A stretch of 5,184 bases of DNA, taken from NCBI GenBank assembly GCA_938017765.1, contig CALIJH010000139.1, positions 1 through 5,184 on the forward strand, written 5' to 3'. This stretch comes from an uncultured Leptotrichia sp. GTDB lineage: Bacteria > Fusobacteriota > Fusobacteriia > Fusobacteriales > Leptotrichiaceae. How positions within the stretch are numbered: position 1 is the stretch's first letter; every line of letters begins with the position of its first letter. Positions 1 to 5,184 of the stretch are shown piece after piece. The notes below the pieces were generated by a model, which was not told where the DNA came from, did no database searches, and saw only the letters and a program-made list of their open reading frames with translations. The position numbers and the translations under genes are program-made.

Positions 1-1
1 T

Positions 2-301
2 TTGGGCGAATTTACAATGGGTGGACAACATAAAATCTTACCTAAGAAATTTAGAGTTATGGCAGTCATTTCAGTGGCTATCCAAATTTTTGCAATGATA
101 ATTATTTTGCAAGCCGGAGGTTTTATTTCCTTGTGGTTGTCTTTTAAGGTTACTAAATATATTTGTTTCTTCTTTGCCGCTTACCTATCTTTGAATACTA
201 TTATGAACATGATTTCAAAAAGTAGGAAAGAAAAATATGTTATGACTCCGCTTTCACTTATAGCCGGAATATGTTTTTGGATAACGGCATTTCAGATGTA
301 G
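2..301 (+). CDS. Small integral membrane protein of unknown function, C-terminal part (5' end probably cut by the window)
   Basis: The frame is open from the window edge to a TAG at 299-301. Possible starts are TTG at 2 and ATG at 17, but no ribosome binding site can be seen before either, so the gene most likely begins upstream and only about 99 residues of its end are present. Three hydrophobic segments are visible: about residues 20-45 (VMAVISVAIQIFAMIIILQ onward), about 51-70 (KYICFFFAAYLSLNTIMNM) and about 81-98 (TPLSLIAGICFWITAF). A basic stretch, SKSRKEK, lies between the last two. This is the pattern of a small polytopic inner-membrane protein with no soluble catalytic domain. I recognise no named family and propose no function. 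It is separated from the next gene by about 300 bases with a hairpin and a promoter, so it belongs to a different transcription unit. I am confident it is a real coding region and unsure of its start. Confidence 0.7.
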   Translation: MGEFTMGGQHKILPKKFRVMAVISVAIQIFAMIIILQAGGFISLWLSFKVTKYICFFFAAYLSLNTIMNMISKSRKEKYVMTPLSLIAGICFWITAFQM

Positions 302-408
302 TATGTAAAATGAGGACAATCTACAGTGCGTCAAATTGGAATTTGGGAATAACATAAGAGAAAAAAAGAAGGAAAAGAGTTATTAACAAGAATAACAGAA
401 AGAACGTA

Positions 409-448
409 AAAAAATCACTATCCGAACGAAGGAAGTTTGTGATTTTTT
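409..448. terminator. Terminator-like inverted repeat, possibly bidirectional
   Basis: AAAAAATCAC (409-418) is perfectly complementary to GTGATTTTTT (439-448), leaving 20 bases between the arms. Part of that spacer can also pair: CGAAC at 423-427 with GTTTG at 435-439, including one G-T wobble. The A-tract on one arm and T-tract on the other are typical of intrinsic terminators that can act on both strands. It lies 107 bases after the stop at 301 and just before the operon promoter, which suits insulation of the two units. The large loop and the AT-rich stem make it weaker than the terminator at 4966-4994. Confidence 0.5.
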
Positions 449-497
449 AGTGAGAGAAATTTTAATGATAAATCAATTTTAAATTCTCTTGATATAC

Positions 498-526
498 TTT
501 TTTGAAAAGAAATAATATGGTATAAT
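498..526 (+). promoter_or_regulatory. Extended -10 sigma70-type promoter for the outer-membrane operon
   Basis: TGGTATAAT at 518-526 gives a perfect TATAAT hexamer (521-526) preceded by the TGn extended -10 element. With a 16-17 base spacer the -35 position falls on a T-rich stretch at 498-504 (TTTTTTG), a poor match to TTGACA. The better-looking TTGATA at 489-494 is 26 bases away and TTGAAA at 502-507 only 13, so neither is well spaced. An extended -10 can compensate for a weak -35. Transcription would start near 532-535, giving a leader of about 70 bases before the ATG at 603. Confidence 0.65.
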
Positions 527-557
527 TCAGTTATATGTTTTATATAAAAAATTTTAG

Positions 558-573
558 CAGTTTTTTAAAACTG
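558..573 (+). other. Small hairpin in the 5' leader
   Basis: CAGTTT (558-563) pairs with AAACTG (568-573) around a TTTA loop. The stem may extend by three A-T pairs beyond a two-base bulge (553-555 with 574-576). It lies between the promoter and the Shine-Dalgarno and no T-run follows it, so it is not a terminator. It could stabilise the 5' end of the mRNA or be incidental in AT-rich sequence. Confidence 0.3.
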
Positions 574-587
574 AAATATATCTGAAT

Positions 588-593
588 AAGGAG
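588..593 (+). promoter_or_regulatory. Ribosome binding site of the barrel protein gene
   Basis: AAGGAG at 588-593 is a consensus Shine-Dalgarno 9 bases before the ATG at 603. It fixes that start, which also gives a complete signal peptide. Confidence 0.8.
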
Positions 594-602
594 AGAAACA
601 AA

Positions 603-1262
603 ATGAAAAGAAATTTAATTACAGTCTTAGGACTTTTAACATTGAGTACGGCAGCATTTGCGGAAAACAACATAGTAGAATTTAAAGCGGGATTATCCCC
701 TGCCCCTAAATTTGACGTAACTCCGTCAAAAAAAGCTAAGTTTTCTTACGAATTGGGAGCCGAATACAGATATTTAGTAACTGAAAATACTGAACTGGGT
801 GTCGGACTTGCTTATCAGAAACATGGTAAATTAAAGAAATTTACAGATGTAGAAGATAACAGCTTAAGAGTAGAAGTAGATTCCTTTAATCTTTATGACT
901 CGATACCTCTTTATGCGACAGTAAAATATAACTTTAGAAACAGCTCGGACATAGTACCGTATATCAAAGCTGATTTAGGTTATTCATTCAACGTAAACGG
1001 AAGTAATCAGAGCAAATATAAAACATACAGCAAGGCAACAGGAGCAATGCTTGATGAAGGCAAATTAAAAGATTTGAAAGCTGAAAACGGAATGTATTAT
1101 TCAATAGGAACAGGAATTACATATAAAGGATTTACAACAGGACTCTCCTATCAGGTAAATACGGCAAAAATAAAAGGTACAAGATATGACGGGACTAAGG
1201 ATAGAGGAACTGCGAATTTCAGAAGATTTACACTGAATTTTGGATACCAGTTTGGATTTTAA
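603..1262 (+). CDS. Eight-stranded outer-membrane beta-barrel protein (OmpA-like/opacity-type porin family)
   Basis: The 219-residue product is a small outer-membrane barrel. Residues 1-20 form a clear Sec signal peptide: MKRN, a hydrophobic core, then an AFA cleavage site before ENN. The mature chain alternates amphipathic strands with polar loops. I place strands near residues 23-31, 45-59, 62-73, 93-112, 116-131, 162-174, 176-189 and 204-219. The longest loop, about 132-161, is rich in Lys, Ser and Gly and is probably exposed on the surface. The chain ends in GYQFGF; an aromatic strand with a terminal Phe is the usual BamA recognition signal. Its length suits the OMP_b-brl type of barrel. 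It is first in the operon, directly after the promoter, and an 18-base gap separates it from the TpsB gene. Barrels of this kind can be structural, adhesive or immune-evasive; nothing here fixes the role. Family confidence is high, specific function unknown. Confidence 0.88.
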   Translation: MKRNLITVLGLLTLSTAAFAENNIVEFKAGLSPAPKFDVTPSKKAKFSYELGAEYRYLVTENTELGVGLAYQKHGKLKKFTDVEDNSLRVEVDSFNLYDSIPLYATVKYNFRNSSDIVPYIKADLGYSFNVNGSNQSKYKTYSKATGAMLDEGKLKDLKAENGMYYSIGTGITYKGFTTGLSYQVNTAKIKGTRYDGTKDRGTANFRRFTLNFGYQFGF

Positions 1263-1263
1263 T

Positions 1264-1269
1264 AAGGAG
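1264..1269 (+). promoter_or_regulatory. Ribosome binding site of the TpsB gene
   Basis: AAGGAG at 1264-1269 begins just after the previous stop codon (TAA 1260-1262) and lies 11 bases before the ATG at 1281. This is slightly long spacing. A weaker AGGAA at 1276-1280 touches the start codon and is unlikely to be used. The arrangement supports translation from one polycistronic mRNA. Confidence 0.65.
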
Positions 1270-1280
1270 ACGAATAGGAA

Positions 1281-3029
1281 ATGATAAAAGTAAAGAAAAC
1301 GTTACTAATACTTAGTTTAATAACGGCTATAAACAGTCTGTCATTTTCAGAAGGAAGAATACTGAAAAATGAACTTCCGAAAAATCAGAGAGAATTTTTT
1401 GAAGGGGACAGATTGATAGACTTGCAGGAAGAAATAAAAGAACCTGAAGAAAATGCTGATACAAGCGGGCTGCCCAAATTTATGATAAAAACAATAATGC
1501 TGAAAACTCCTACAGGACATATAAAACCGCTGGTAAATCCTAAAAAAATAAATAAAATAATAAATGAGTATAAAAATACGGAAATAAATATACTTGATTT
1601 GAGAACATTAGTAAAAAGACTGAATGAAGAGTATACAAGAAAAGGGTATATAACAACAAGGATATACCTTGAGCCTGACCAGAACCTGCAAAGCGGAGTA
1701 ATAAAACTTGTAGCACTGGAAGGGAAAATAGAGGAAATAGTGCTTGATAAAGATACGGCAAAAGACAGAAGAAGAGTATTTTTCGGATTTACGAATGAAA
1801 AAGGGAAAGTGCTGAACATATCCCATATAGATAACGGAATAGACAACCTTAACAGAGTAGAGTCAAACAACTCAAAAATAAATATTGTACCGGGAACAAA
1901 ACAGGGATATTCAAAAATAATAATAGAGTCAGAAAAAGAAAAACCTGTAAGGCTGATATTAAATTATGAAGATACCCAAAAAAATAAGCAGAAATATAAA
2001 ACGACAGTAGAATATGATAACCTGTTTGGGATAAATGATAACATATATCTGTCCTACAGAGGGGATATGGGGAAGCTGGCAAAAAACAAAAAACATAAGG
2101 ACGATTATACGGAAAGCTATTCAGCAGGTTATTCATTTCCTTTTAAAAGCTGGACTTTCGGTCTTTCATATAATAAAAGCAGAGAAAACAGTTTAGTGAC
2201 GGGAAGCACAACGAATTACACATTGTTATCCAAAAGCAGCCAGTATGGAGTCAATGCAACAAAGCTTCTATACAGAGATGCAAATATAAAACTGAACTTG
2301 ACAATGGGACTTGATGTAAAAAGAGAAAGAACGTATGTAGCAGACCGAAGACTTGAAACGCAGGACAGAAACATAACAGTAGCAAGTATAGGATTAAACG
2401 GAATGTTTAAACCTTTTAAAGGAATAATGTCATATAATTTATCTTATTCCAAAGGGATAAAAGGCTTCAGAGCAAAGGAAGATAATTCATTCAATGCGGG
2501 AACAATGCCTACAGGAGCAATAGAACCGTCCGACAATAGATACGAATTTGGGAAGATAAATCTTAATCTTAGCTACTATAAGCCGTTCTATTTTAAAAAT
2601 CAGGGAATAACATTAAGAACGTCATTTAATGGACAGTATTCAAAAGACGCCCTGTTTTCAACGGAGAAATACAGTATAGGAGACTTTAACACAGTAAAGG
2701 GATTTCCGACAACAGTGTCAGGGGATATGGGATACAGTACAAAAATAGAACTTAGCTATATACTTCCAAACAGTGGAAGCAAAATGGGGCAGTTTATGTA
2801 TAAGATAAGACCGTATGTAGAAGCAGACTTAGGAAAAGTAAGAAACAACTATAATGAAAATGGAGAGAAAAAGGGGAAAATAACAACATTATCAAGCTAT
2901 TCAATGGGGATAAGATATTACGGAGAAAAAATAACATTGGATGCAGGAATAGCAAAGACGGACAGTGGGAGAAGTTTAATGAAAGCAGATGACCACAGAG
3001 GTTATGTAACAGTAACGACAACATTCTAA
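1281..3029 (+). CDS. TpsB-type outer-membrane transporter (ShlB/FhaC/HecB family, two-partner secretion)
   Basis: The 582-residue product is a full-length Omp85-superfamily transporter of the type Vb (two-partner) secretion system, which moves a partner protein from periplasm to surface. Residues 1-23 are a Sec signal peptide (MIKVKK, hydrophobic core, SFS before EG). Residues 24-62 (GRILKNELPKNQREF, then an acidic stretch) look like the plug helix and linker of FhaC. POTRA1 covers about 66-148, including NEEYTRKGYITTRIYL and the VALEGKIEEI end. POTRA2 covers about 149-218 with the family motif NRVESN...VPGTKQGYSKI at 191-213. The 16-strand barrel runs from about 222 to 582. Its L6 motif is VKGF (472-475), followed by SGDMGY (480-485) and EL (490-491). 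ADLGKV at 515-520 matches the conserved DxG strand. The chain ends in TVTTTF with terminal Phe. The usual L6 motif is VRGY/F, so Lys replaces Arg here. No TpsA gene is visible beside it, which is unusual; the next gene, 13 bases on, is a repeat lipoprotein. Family assignment is firm, substrate unknown. Confidence 0.93.
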   Translation: MIKVKKTLLILSLITAINSLSFSEGRILKNELPKNQREFFEGDRLIDLQEEIKEPEENADTSGLPKFMIKTIMLKTPTGHIKPLVNPKKINKIINEYKNTEINILDLRTLVKRLNEEYTRKGYITTRIYLEPDQNLQSGVIKLVALEGKIEEIVLDKDTAKDRRRVFFGFTNEKGKVLNISHIDNGIDNLNRVESNNSKINIVPGTKQGYSKIIIESEKEKPVRLILNYEDTQKNKQKYKTTVEYDNLFGINDNIYLSYRGDMGKLAKNKKHKDDYTESYSAGYSFPFKSWTFGLSYNKSRENSLVTGSTTNYTLLSKSSQYGVNATKLLYRDANIKLNLTMGLDVKRERTYVADRRLETQDRNITVASIGLNGMFKPFKGIMSYNLSYSKGIKGFRAKEDNSFNAGTMPTGAIEPSDNRYEFGKINLNLSYYKPFYFKNQGITLRTSFNGQYSKDALFSTEKYSIGDFNTVKGFPTTVSGDMGYSTKIELSYILPNSGSKMGQFMYKIRPYVEADLGKVRNNYNENGEKKGKITTLSSYSMGIRYYGEKITLDAGIAKTDSGRSLMKADDHRGYVTVTTTF

Positions 3030-3035
3030 GAGGAG
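3028..3035 (+). promoter_or_regulatory. Ribosome binding site of the lipoprotein gene, overlapping the TpsB stop codon
   Basis: AAGAGGAG (3028-3035) includes the last two bases of the TAA at 3027-3029 and lies 7 bases before the ATG at 3043. This close packing suggests that translation of the two genes is linked, and it confirms that start. Confidence 0.7.
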
Positions 3036-3042
3036 AGTAAAA

Positions 3043-4914
3043 ATGAAAAAAATAATAATGTTTCTGACCTTACTTATACTTGTGCTAAGTTGCGGTTCAG
3101 GTCAGAATAATGAAGATATAAACAAGACAAATCCACAGGGAGTGGAAGCAGACGATTTACAAGTGATAGACGGAAAAGTCTATAGATACGGAGAAGAAAA
3201 AGCTTACAGCGGAAAAGTGATAACAAGGGATGAAAATGATAAAATCATAATGATAGAAACAGCAAAGGACGGTAAAATAGAAGGGGAAGTCAAAACATAC
3301 TATGAAACAGGCAAACTGAAAGAAGTTTACAGCGTAAAAGACGATAAGATAGAGGGAACATATAAATGGTACGGAAAAGACGGAAGTATAGAAATAAATG
3401 CAACATATAAAAACAATGAAAGAGAAACGGAAACGGCAATATCTACAAAAGATAAAAAGCCCTATACCGGCACATATACCGAAACTTATGCCAATGGAAA
3501 TATAAGTGAAGTAATGAAATTTACAAACGGAAAAAGAGACGGAGAAACAATATATTATTATGACAACGGAAAAATAAAAGAGAGAATTCCGTATGTACAG
3601 GGCTTGAGAGAAGGGAACTATTTTTATTATAACAGAGCAGGAGAAGTAATAGGCAAAGGAGTCTTTTTAAATGATAAGAGAGAGGGTCAGTGGCTTGTAT
3701 ACGATGAGGAAGATAAAACCTTAATAGAAAAAATATACTCAAACGGACTTGAGGAAGGACCATATAAAGTCTATTATGAGGACGGAAAAATAAGGGCAGA
3801 GGGGACATATAAGGGAGGAAAGCTCGAAGGAATATACAAGGCTTATTATCCTAACGGAAACATTGAAACGGAAGTAAACTACGTAAACGGAAAAAGAGAG
3901 GGAGCCTACAAGATAAATTATGAAAATGGAAAAGTAAGGGAAACAGGAAATTACAAAAATGACAAACTTACAGGAGATATAGCGGTAGTGTATGATACGG
4001 GAGTAAAACTTGCGGATTTACACTATACACAGGACGGAAAGAAAACAGGGAAATGGATATACCTGTATCCGAGCGGAAAAGTACAGCAGGAATTTGCCTA
4101 TGAAAATGATAAGCCTGTAGGAGCATACAAGAAATATTATGAGAGTGGAAAAATAAGTGAAGAAGGACAGTATAAGAATGGATTACTTGAGGGGGAAGTA
4201 AAACTTTACTATGAAAATGGGCAGCTGGCTTCTAAAGTAAATTTCAGAAGAAGCTCGAAAGAGGGGGAAGCGGTATCGTATTATGAAAATGGGAAAGAGA
4301 AAGAAAAAGGTACATTTAAACATAATAAATATGAGGGAAAAGTAAATGTTTACTATGATAATGGAGAAACAGCAGTAGACCAGACGTTTAAAAATGGAAA
4401 ACTTGACGGAAGCTATAAGGAATTTTACAAAGGAAATAAACCGAAAATAGTAGCGACATATGTAAATGGAAAAGAAGAAGGAGAGTACACAGTATATTAT
4501 GAAAACGGACAAAAACAGATAGTATCGAAATTCAAAAACGGTCAGGCAGAGGGAGAGTGGACATATTACTATCAAAATGGAAAAGAAAGCAAGAAGATGA
4601 ACTTTGTTAATGGATTAAAAGAAGGAAAACAGAGTGAATTTTATGAGAGCGGTAATAAGAAACTTGAATCGGAGTTTAAGAATGACAGGGAGACGGGAAC
4701 ATGGACAGTGTACTTTGATAACGGGAAAATATCGACGACATTTTCATACTTGGACGGACAGTTAAACGGTCCTGTAGTAATAAATGACGATAAAGGAACA
4801 AAAATCGTAGAGGGAAATTACAGAGGAGGAAAAGAAGACGGCAAGTGGATATTTTACGATGAGAGCGGAAAAGTGAAAAAAGAAGAAAATTATATTGCAG
4901 GGAAAAAACAGTAA
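3043..4914 (+). CDS. Lipoprotein with 23 MORN_2/YwqK-type repeats
   Basis: The 623-residue product begins with a lipoprotein signal: MKK, a hydrophobic core (4-15) and VLSC, giving lipidated Cys17. Gly-Ser-Gly follows, with no Asp at +2, so by the E. coli rule it would be sorted to the outer membrane. Residues 18-56 are a polar spacer. From Gly57 to the last residue the protein is 23 tandem repeats of 24 residues, with starting glycines at 57, 81, 105, 143, 167, 191, 215, 239, 263, 287, 311, 336, 360, 384, 408, 432, 456, 480, 504, 528, 552, 576 and 600. The consensus is roughly G-x-Y-K-x-Y-Y-E-N-G-K-I, six variable residues, Y-K-N-G-K-x-E. A 14-residue insertion (129-142) and one extra residue near 311-335 are the only breaks. 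MORN_2/YwqK proteins are predicted to form elongated beta-hairpin solenoids and are often auto-named 'YwqK family antitoxin'; the export signal argues against a cytoplasmic antitoxin role here. As last gene of the operon, it may be TpsB cargo, a surface stalk or a periplasmic scaffold; this is inference. Confidence 0.9.
   Translation: MKKIIMFLTLLILVLSCGSGQNNEDINKTNPQGVEADDLQVIDGKVYRYGEEKAYSGKVITRDENDKIIMIETAKDGKIEGEVKTYYETGKLKEVYSVKDDKIEGTYKWYGKDGSIEINATYKNNERETETAISTKDKKPYTGTYTETYANGNISEVMKFTNGKRDGETIYYYDNGKIKERIPYVQGLREGNYFYYNRAGEVIGKGVFLNDKREGQWLVYDEEDKTLIEKIYSNGLEEGPYKVYYEDGKIRAEGTYKGGKLEGIYKAYYPNGNIETEVNYVNGKREGAYKINYENGKVRETGNYKNDKLTGDIAVVYDTGVKLADLHYTQDGKKTGKWIYLYPSGKVQQEFAYENDKPVGAYKKYYESGKISEEGQYKNGLLEGEVKLYYENGQLASKVNFRRSSKEGEAVSYYENGKEKEKGTFKHNKYEGKVNVYYDNGETAVDQTFKNGKLDGSYKEFYKGNKPKIVATYVNGKEEGEYTVYYENGQKQIVSKFKNGQAEGEWTYYYQNGKESKKMNFVNGLKEGKQSEFYESGNKKLESEFKNDRETGTWTVYFDNGKISTTFSYLDGQLNGPVVINDDKGTKIVEGNYRGGKEDGKWIFYDESGKVKKEENYIAGKKQ
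3211..4911 (+). repeat. Array of 23 degenerate 72-bp tandem coding repeats
   Basis: This part of the lipoprotein gene has a 72-base period, interrupted by a 42-base insertion at 3427-3468 and by one extra codon in the eleventh repeat. Units have diverged in DNA, yet short cores recur in phase, such as TA(T/C)TATGAAAATGG near 4207, 4279 and 4495 (the last with AACGG). The array fills the gene to its stop codon, with the last unit complete. The + strand is strongly purine-rich, which leaves long stop-free stretches on the opposite strand that are not genes. Confidence 0.88.
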
Positions 4915-4965
4915 AAAAATATAATTAATTACAGTAAAATAAATATTAAACTAATAAATAAAAAG

Positions 4966-4994
4966 AAAAGGTGCTTTTAGAAGTACCTTTTTTT
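4966..4994 (+). terminator. Intrinsic terminator of the three-gene operon
   Basis: AAAAGGTGCTT (4966-4976) pairs with AAGTACCTTTT (4981-4991) over 11 base pairs including one G-T wobble, with a TTAG tetraloop. Seven T's (4988-4994) follow the GC-containing part. It lies about 50 bases after the lipoprotein stop codon. The A-run on the left arm could let it act on the other strand too. Confidence 0.9.
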
Positions 4995-5029
4995 ATAAAA
5001 TCTAATAAGCTTGTGTATTTTTCAAGTGA

Positions 5030-5070
5030 TTTTTATAAAACAAAAATTTTTTGAATAAAAATTTTTAAAA
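5030..5070. repeat. AT-only palindromes downstream of the operon
   Basis: AAAAATTTTT occurs at 5042-5051 and again at 5057-5066. Each copy is self-complementary, so the pair is both a direct and an inverted repeat. TTTTTATAAAA at 5030-5040 repeats the 4990-5000 sequence that overlaps the terminator tail, exactly 40 bases apart. These may be incidental in AT-rich DNA or form part of a mobile or dispersed repeat. Confidence 0.4.
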
Positions 5071-5173
5071 TAAATATCTTAATTTTCTCCACAAGCCCGC
5101 GAATTGTAGGCTCCATTCCTATGACAGATTTTACTCCAAAAATGTAAAAATCAAATTCCAAAAGAAATATTTT
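5033..5173 (-). other. Short minus-strand open stretch, possible gene remnant or dispersed repeat
   Basis: Between stop codons the minus strand is open for 46 residues (5173 down to the stop at 5033-5035). An internal ATG at 5114-5116 would give 27 residues starting MEPTIRGLVEKIKIF. No ribosome binding site precedes it. The 5091-5127 part has a noticeably higher GC content than its surroundings, and the distal part is low-complexity (Ile, Phe and Lys only). I do not recognise a family. It could be the tail of a decayed gene or part of an intergenic repeat. Coding status is doubtful. Confidence 0.2.
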
Positions 5174-5184
5174 TTAAAAGTTAA

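Larger units (their letters stand above)
302..602. other. Intergenic region between two transcription units
   Basis: This gene-free stretch of 301 bases contains no convincing ORF. It holds a 6-bp inverted repeat GTTATT/AATAAC at 379-396, a longer terminator-like inverted repeat at 409-448, an extended -10 promoter with its -10 at 521-526, and the 5' leader of the downstream operon with a small hairpin at 558-573 and a Shine-Dalgarno at 588-593. Bases 310-408 are purine-rich and show nothing I can name. I found no tRNA-like fold or known riboswitch motif by eye. Confidence 0.6.

Noticed and set aside
271..357. 28-codon + strand frame ending in NWNLGIT, reminiscent of the end of an outer-membrane barrel
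   Set aside because: It overlaps the end of the first gene, has no ribosome binding site, and the resemblance is only a few residues. A barrel remnant cannot be supported.
379..396. GTTATT/AATAAC inverted repeat as an operator or terminator
   Set aside because: The six-base stem is almost all A-T, no T-run follows, and such repeats are expected by chance in this AT-rich sequence.
489..526. TTGATA at 489-494 as the -35 box for the TATAAT at 521-526
   Set aside because: The spacer would be 26 bases, far from the usual 16-18. The extended -10 explains the promoter better.
1385..1870. 161-residue open frame on the minus strand inside the TpsB gene
   Set aside because: The + strand frame has a complete TpsB architecture. 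The minus frame is Ser, Phe and Ile-rich and lacks start signals, so it results from base composition.
4183..4575. 130-residue open frame on the minus strand inside the lipoprotein gene
   Set aside because: It is opposite the purine-rich repeat array, is made of low-complexity Phe, Ile, Tyr and Ser runs, and has no ribosome binding site. It is a shadow of the repeat codons.
3211..4911. CRISPR array or non-coding satellite because of the regular period
   Set aside because: The period is 72 bases of continuous coding sequence with conserved protein motifs and diverged DNA, not identical repeats with unique spacers.

Overview
The window is AT-rich on both strands and uses ATA (Ile), AGA (Arg) and AAA (Lys) codons heavily. 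Its main genes encode outer-membrane proteins, so this is a Gram-negative-type (diderm) cell. That combination, plus a two-partner-secretion transporter and a very long MORN-like lipoprotein, suggests Fusobacteriota, most likely Leptotrichia or a close relative. This assignment is inferred from style and gene content, not from a marker gene.

Layout. Positions 2-301 hold the 3' part of a small inner-membrane protein of unknown function, probably cut by the window edge. A gene-free stretch (302-602) follows, with a terminator-like hairpin (409-448), an extended -10 promoter (-10 at 521-526) and a 5' leader. Three genes then run on the + strand with gaps of 18 and 13 bases, each with its own ribosome binding site and no terminator between them. 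They encode an eight-stranded outer-membrane barrel (603-1262), a TpsB/FhaC/ShlB-type transporter (1281-3029) and a lipoprotein made almost entirely of 23 MORN_2/YwqK-type repeats of 24 residues (3043-4914). A strong intrinsic terminator (4966-4994) closes the operon. The last 190 bases hold AT-rich palindromes and a short minus-strand open stretch that may be a gene remnant or dispersed repeat.

How the genes may work together. All three products carry export signals and should end up in or at the outer membrane. TpsB proteins normally export one large TpsA adhesin or hemolysin encoded next door. No TpsA gene is visible here; the operon instead pairs TpsB with a repeat lipoprotein and a small barrel. 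The inference worth testing is that these three form one envelope assembly or secretion module, with the lipoprotein as cargo or accessory factor. The sequence does not prove this.
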